A stretch of DNA of 64,000 nt from AAA044-D11 sp965268275 (GTDB lineage: Bacteria > Actinomycetota > Actinomycetes > Nanopelagicales > Nanopelagicaceae): contig OZ254168.1 of NCBI GenBank assembly GCA_965268275.1, forward strand, positions 1,178,001 to 1,242,000, in the 5' to 3' direction. A program made the translations under genes and the position numbers. Positions within the stretch are counted from its first letter, which is position 1. Each line of letters starts with the position of its first letter. Below the pieces are notes generated by a model. It searched no databases. It was given only the letters and a program-made list of their open reading frames with translations, and was not told the DNA's origin. Of the stretch, positions 61,262-64,000 are shown in pieces.

Positions 61262-63154
61262 TCAACTTTCTTTCGTTTCGTCTAGTCGATTCAACCCTGC
61301 AAGATATTTATTGTATTTTGCTAATTCATCATCTTCGCCCATGGCCGCTGCTCTATCTTCGGCTCGATCGATTCGTTTAGTTTCTTTCTTGTCATCTCTT
61401 GTCCATTGAATAAAGGTTGCAACAAGGGCAATCAAAATTGGAATTTCTCCCATAGCCCAACCAACCGCGCCACCCGCGCTTTGATCTGCCAACAAATCTG
61501 TCGACCAAGGGCGATCCAAACTTGCAAAGTAGCCACCATCTAAGAGCGTGGTTGCTGACATAAGTGCAATTGAGAAGAAAGCATGAATACTCATTGCGGC
61601 AAATAAAATAATTATCCGAACGATGTAAGGAACCCGTTTCGGTGAAGGATCAATTCCCACAATTACATGGAAGAAGAGCGTGCCTGCTAGCAAGAAGTGA
61701 AGGCTCATAAAAAGATGTCCGAAGTGGCTCTGCATTAAATCTCCGAATAGTGGTGTCATATATAGCGCGAAGAGCGAGCCATCAAAAATTGCAAGTGCAA
61801 CAACAGGATTTGAGATAACTTGAAAATACCTTGAATGCAGAAGTGCAATTAGATTTCCCCGGATTCCGCGTTCATTTGCTGTTCGCCCTATCGGTAATGT
61901 GCGAAGTGCAAGTGTTATCGGCGCACTTAGGACAAATCCGATCGGTGCAACCATTCCAAGAATCATGTGTGAAACCATGTGATACGAAAATGAGAAACGC
62001 GCATATGCACCGAGTCCGCCACTTGTCGCAAAATCTGTAGCTGCAATAGCAAATGCAAATGCGATAGTTCGGCCAATCGGCCACTTATCCCCCCGCTTTG
62101 CCAGAATTACTACACCTCTTATATACAGAGCAGTGATAAAAATCAGAATCCCCATGATTGCTGCATCAGGAACATAGGTCCAGAGAACGTTGTTGAGATT
62201 AGGCGCAGGCAGCATCGGACTTCCTGCAATTATTTCTGCAACGCCTACATCTCTTGGATTTTCGGGAACTGGTGGCGCACTTGAAGAGAGCCAGGCACCC
62301 ACACTGATTGCGGCGATCATTACGAAGATTTCAACTAATAAGAGCTGATAAACCTGCTTGGCGCCTTCAAGTTTCTTAATAATATAATTTCGGTGAATTG
62401 CACCGATAAAAATTAGAATAACGCCCAAGGTAATTTTGTAAATTACTAAATTTCCATATTGAGAATTCCACGCATCTCGAAAATTTAATCGAGTCCAGGC
62501 ATTCATAGCTCCGCTTGAAAACACTGCGATTGCCGACCAAAGTGCCAGAGTGCTAAAGCGTGGAATTGCGATTATCCGCTCTGATTTATTTATAAGAATT
62601 AAGGCGATGATTCCGCCAACCCAAAGTGAAATCCCGATAACGTGAATTAGAAGCGAACCAATTGCTAACCCGTGGTTTCCAGAGCTACTCGAATGACTCT
62701 GGAAAACAGGAGCGAGGACTCCGATAAAGGTAACTCCTAAAAGAAATATCGAACCGGTCGTTCGTGAAATTCTTCGAATCAAAACCAGCACAATTGCCGC
62801 AGCTGCGATGTTTATTGCAAAACTTCTGCCAAGTGCAGTTTGAGTAACAAACGATCTTATGACCACCAAATCAAAAGTCTCTGAAATTGGAATAGCCAGC
62901 AAATCTGCTAATTGAACAAAGAGAACACCGATACTTGATATTAGCCAAGTCGCTGCCGGAATAATTGCAAGATTGCGAATCCGAATTGCTTCCGGCAAAA
63001 ACCTTGAGTGTTCTTCACGAATGAAGAATGCAATGGCAAGTAACAAGCCAATAAATGTTGTGGCCGAAAGGATCTGTAAATCTTTAACCAGCGGAGTTAG
63101 AAAATTGAGAAATCCCGAAGCGCCTGGAACATGCGAATCGGTGAAAAAGTGCAT
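61262..63154 (-). CDS. CopD-CtaG fusion membrane protein
   Basis: A 630-residue protein with two membrane domains. Residues 1-300 resemble CopD (ILSATTFIGLLLAIAFF, HVIGISLWVGGIIALILI). Residues 330-590 resemble the CtaG/caa3-oxidase assembly factor, with FSFSYHMVSHMILGMVAP and HFLLAGTLFFHVIVG supplying His ligands. About 16 hydrophobic segments are visible. Such fusions occur in actinobacteria and help deliver copper to the terminal oxidase. It follows the CopC-like gene by 13 bases, suggesting one copper-handling unit. Confidence 0.87.
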   Translation of the reverse strand: MHFFTDSHVPGASGFLNFLTPLVKDLQILSATTFIGLLLAIAFFIREEHSRFLPEAIRIRNLAIIPAATWLISSIGVLFVQLADLLAIPISETFDLVVIRSFVTQTALGRSFAINIAAAAIVLVLIRRISRTTGSIFLLGVTFIGVLAPVFQSHSSSSGNHGLAIGSLLIHVIGISLWVGGIIALILINKSERIIAIPRFSTLALWSAIAVFSSGAMNAWTRLNFRDAWNSQYGNLVIYKITLGVILIFIGAIHRNYIIKKLEGAKQVYQLLLVEIFVMIAAISVGAWLSSSAPPVPENPRDVGVAEIIAGSPMLPAPNLNNVLWTYVPDAAIMGILIFITALYIRGVVILAKRGDKWPIGRTIAFAFAIAATDFATSGGLGAYARFSFSYHMVSHMILGMVAPIGFVLSAPITLALRTLPIGRTANERGIRGNLIALLHSRYFQVISNPVVALAIFDGSLFALYMTPLFGDLMQSHFGHLFMSLHFLLAGTLFFHVIVGIDPSPKRVPYIVRIIILFAAMSIHAFFSIALMSATTLLDGGYFASLDRPWSTDLLADQSAGGAVGWAMGEIPILIALVATFIQWTRDDKKETKRIDRAEDRAAAMGEDDELAKYNKYLAGLNRLDETKES

Positions 63155-63167
63155 GGCTTAAGTTTGG

Positions 63168-63737
63168 TTACTTGCGCTTTGTTTTTGGTGAACGCTTGGC
63201 TCCACCAAATGTCTGCTTCGCATACCAAACTAGAAAAATGAATACAAAAGCTGCGAGCACCAATAGCGTATAAACAAATGCATTGGATCCGTTATTCAAA
63301 TTAATATTTTCTGTTGTTGCTTCAACCGAAGATTGAGTTGGTGTTGGCGATGGGCTTCCCATACTTGATGGTGCATTAAACATAAATGTGTAAGAACCAG
63401 TTAGTGGATCCTCGGTATCAGAAAGAAGTGTGTAATTAACGGTGTAAACACCAGTCGTAATTAATTCTGTTAAACCAACTTCAGCGCTATTGCCATCAAT
63501 TGTTACTGACCCATCATCAACCGCAATTCCATTGGGATCATTTACAACAACTGAACTGCCTTGTTCCGAGAGCACTGCTGCAGTTGAAATTGCAATCGAA
63601 TTTGGCGCAGTTGTGAGAACTGAACCAGCCTGAGGGACTGATGCGGTGATGCTATTTGCGAAGGCAGGGGCTGCAAAGATTGGCAAGAGAAGAATTGTTC
63701 CTGAGATTATGCTTCGAAATACTCTGCCGGCCTTCAT
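63168..63737 (-). CDS. CopC-domain membrane-anchored protein lacking His ligands
   Basis: A 189-residue exported protein: a signal peptide (1-27, ending AFA), a CopC-like beta domain (about 28-122, with SVPQAGSVLTTAPNSI and TGVYTVNYTLLSDTEDPLTG), a Ser/Thr/Pro linker, one transmembrane helix (about 154-172) and a basic tail. In copper-binding CopC the mature protein begins with His and has a second His. Here there is no His anywhere in the protein. GAGAGG lies 5 bases before the ATG. Confidence 0.83.
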   Translation of the reverse strand: MKAGRVFRSIISGTILLLPIFAAPAFANSITASVPQAGSVLTTAPNSIAISTAAVLSEQGSSVVVNDPNGIAVDDGSVTIDGNSAEVGLTELITTGVYTVNYTLLSDTEDPLTGSYTFMFNAPSSMGSPSPTPTQSSVEATTENINLNNGSNAFVYTLLVLAAFVFIFLVWYAKQTFGGAKRSPKTKRK

Positions 63738-63786
63738 GTTTTCCTCTCAAATTGATTCTCGATTAGATGTAATTCTCTCACTTCTT

Positions 63787-63792
63787 TACAAT
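63787..63792 (+). promoter_or_regulatory. -10 box (TACAAT) of the FmdB gene
   Basis: TACAAT lies 7 bases before the ATG at 63800, without a Shine-Dalgarno. Confidence 0.6.
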
Positions 63793-63799
63793 ACTCACT

Positions 63800-64000
63800 A
63801 TGCCTACCTACGAATATGCCTGCACCAAATGCGGCCATCAATTCGAGGCGCTCCAATCCTTCACCGACGAGGCTCTAACCGAATGCCCAGAATGCAAAGG
63901 ATTAGTCCAGAAGGTTTATTCGAATGTTGGAGTTGTTTTCAAGGGCTCTGGGTTTTATAAAACAGATTCAAGAGCTACTAAATCTTCTACAACACCAGCA
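63800..64000 (+). CDS. FmdB-family zinc-ribbon protein (partial)
   Basis: The first 67 residues of a protein beginning MPTYEYACTKCGHQFE, with CxxC pairs at about residues 8-11 and 29-32 and then VYSNVGVVFKGSGFYKTD, the FmdB (CxxC_CxxC_SSSS) pattern. The family is called a putative regulator; the function is unclear. A homologue lies beside the cyclo-ligase and galU genes in mycobacteria. The reading frame continues past the right edge. Confidence 0.93.
   Translation, partial: MPTYEYACTKCGHQFEALQSFTDEALTECPECKGLVQKVYSNVGVVFKGSGFYKTDSRATKSSTTPA

Overview
The window looks like a chromosomal segment of a free-living, genome-streamlined actinobacterium, most like the freshwater acI / Nanopelagicales type (Planktophila or Nanopelagicus relatives). 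The gene families and their order are actinobacterial: whiB7-uvrD2-nudC, adnA-adnB, ispH/xseA/xseB, mfd-mazG-eno-ftsB-DUF501-ppx, rsmI-metG-tatD-rsmA-ispE-tRNA-Gln-glmU-prs-rplY-pth and sepX-GNAT-glp. The DNA is only moderately GC-rich. Genes are packed with 1-8 base overlaps (many ATGA or TAATG junctions) and almost no spacer. The species call is inference from content, not from a marker gene.

Layout. 1-3700: tail of a probable zinc-dependent metalloprotease, a 540-base gap, a YgjP-type M48 peptidase, a 52-residue DUF5679 zinc ribbon, a degenerate ThiF/cyclodehydratase-like protein, and whiB7 with a structured upstream-ORF/attenuator leader. 3.7-16.7 kb: DNA repair and translation GTPases (uvrD2, nudC, an EEP hydrolase, adnB, adnA, typA, ychF). 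16.7-22.4 kb: rmuC, a DUF6542-like protein, ispH, xseA, xseB, class I fumarase. 22.4-32.3 kb: a secreted lysozyme-fold protein, phoH2, a Z-prenyl synthase, DUF3817, SURF1, a 45-residue membrane protein, DUF4307, greA, a DrrAB-like ABC exporter and two MFS exporters. 32.3-36.3 kb: YccA, an orphan gene, then a 2.5-kb island bounded by an intact tRNA-Leu(UAA) and a 46-base copy of its 3' half. 36.3-46.9 kb: the ppx-to-mfd run and a divergent ppc. 46.9-55.9 kb: translation, cell-wall and isoprenoid precursor genes. 55.9-64 kb: protein O-mannosyltransferase, the SepX/GlpR-GNAT-Glp division cluster, 5-formyl-THF cyclo-ligase, an acyl-CoA dehydrogenase, CtaG/CopD and CopC-like copper/oxidase assembly proteins, and the start of an FmdB zinc ribbon.

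Most of the window is conserved housekeeping DNA. The accessory part is the tRNA-flanked island at 33665-36228. It has no integrase but carries a three-repeat Ltp-type secreted protein (a family known from phage superinfection exclusion) and three membrane or surface proteins. This is the best candidate here for an undescribed system.

A second theme is expression. About fifteen first-in-operon genes lack a Shine-Dalgarno sequence and have a TANNNT -10 box ending 6-8 bases before the start codon, so leaderless transcripts appear to be the default. This signal also helped choose several starts. Coordinates are read directly from the sequence. Family names come from motif recognition without database searches.
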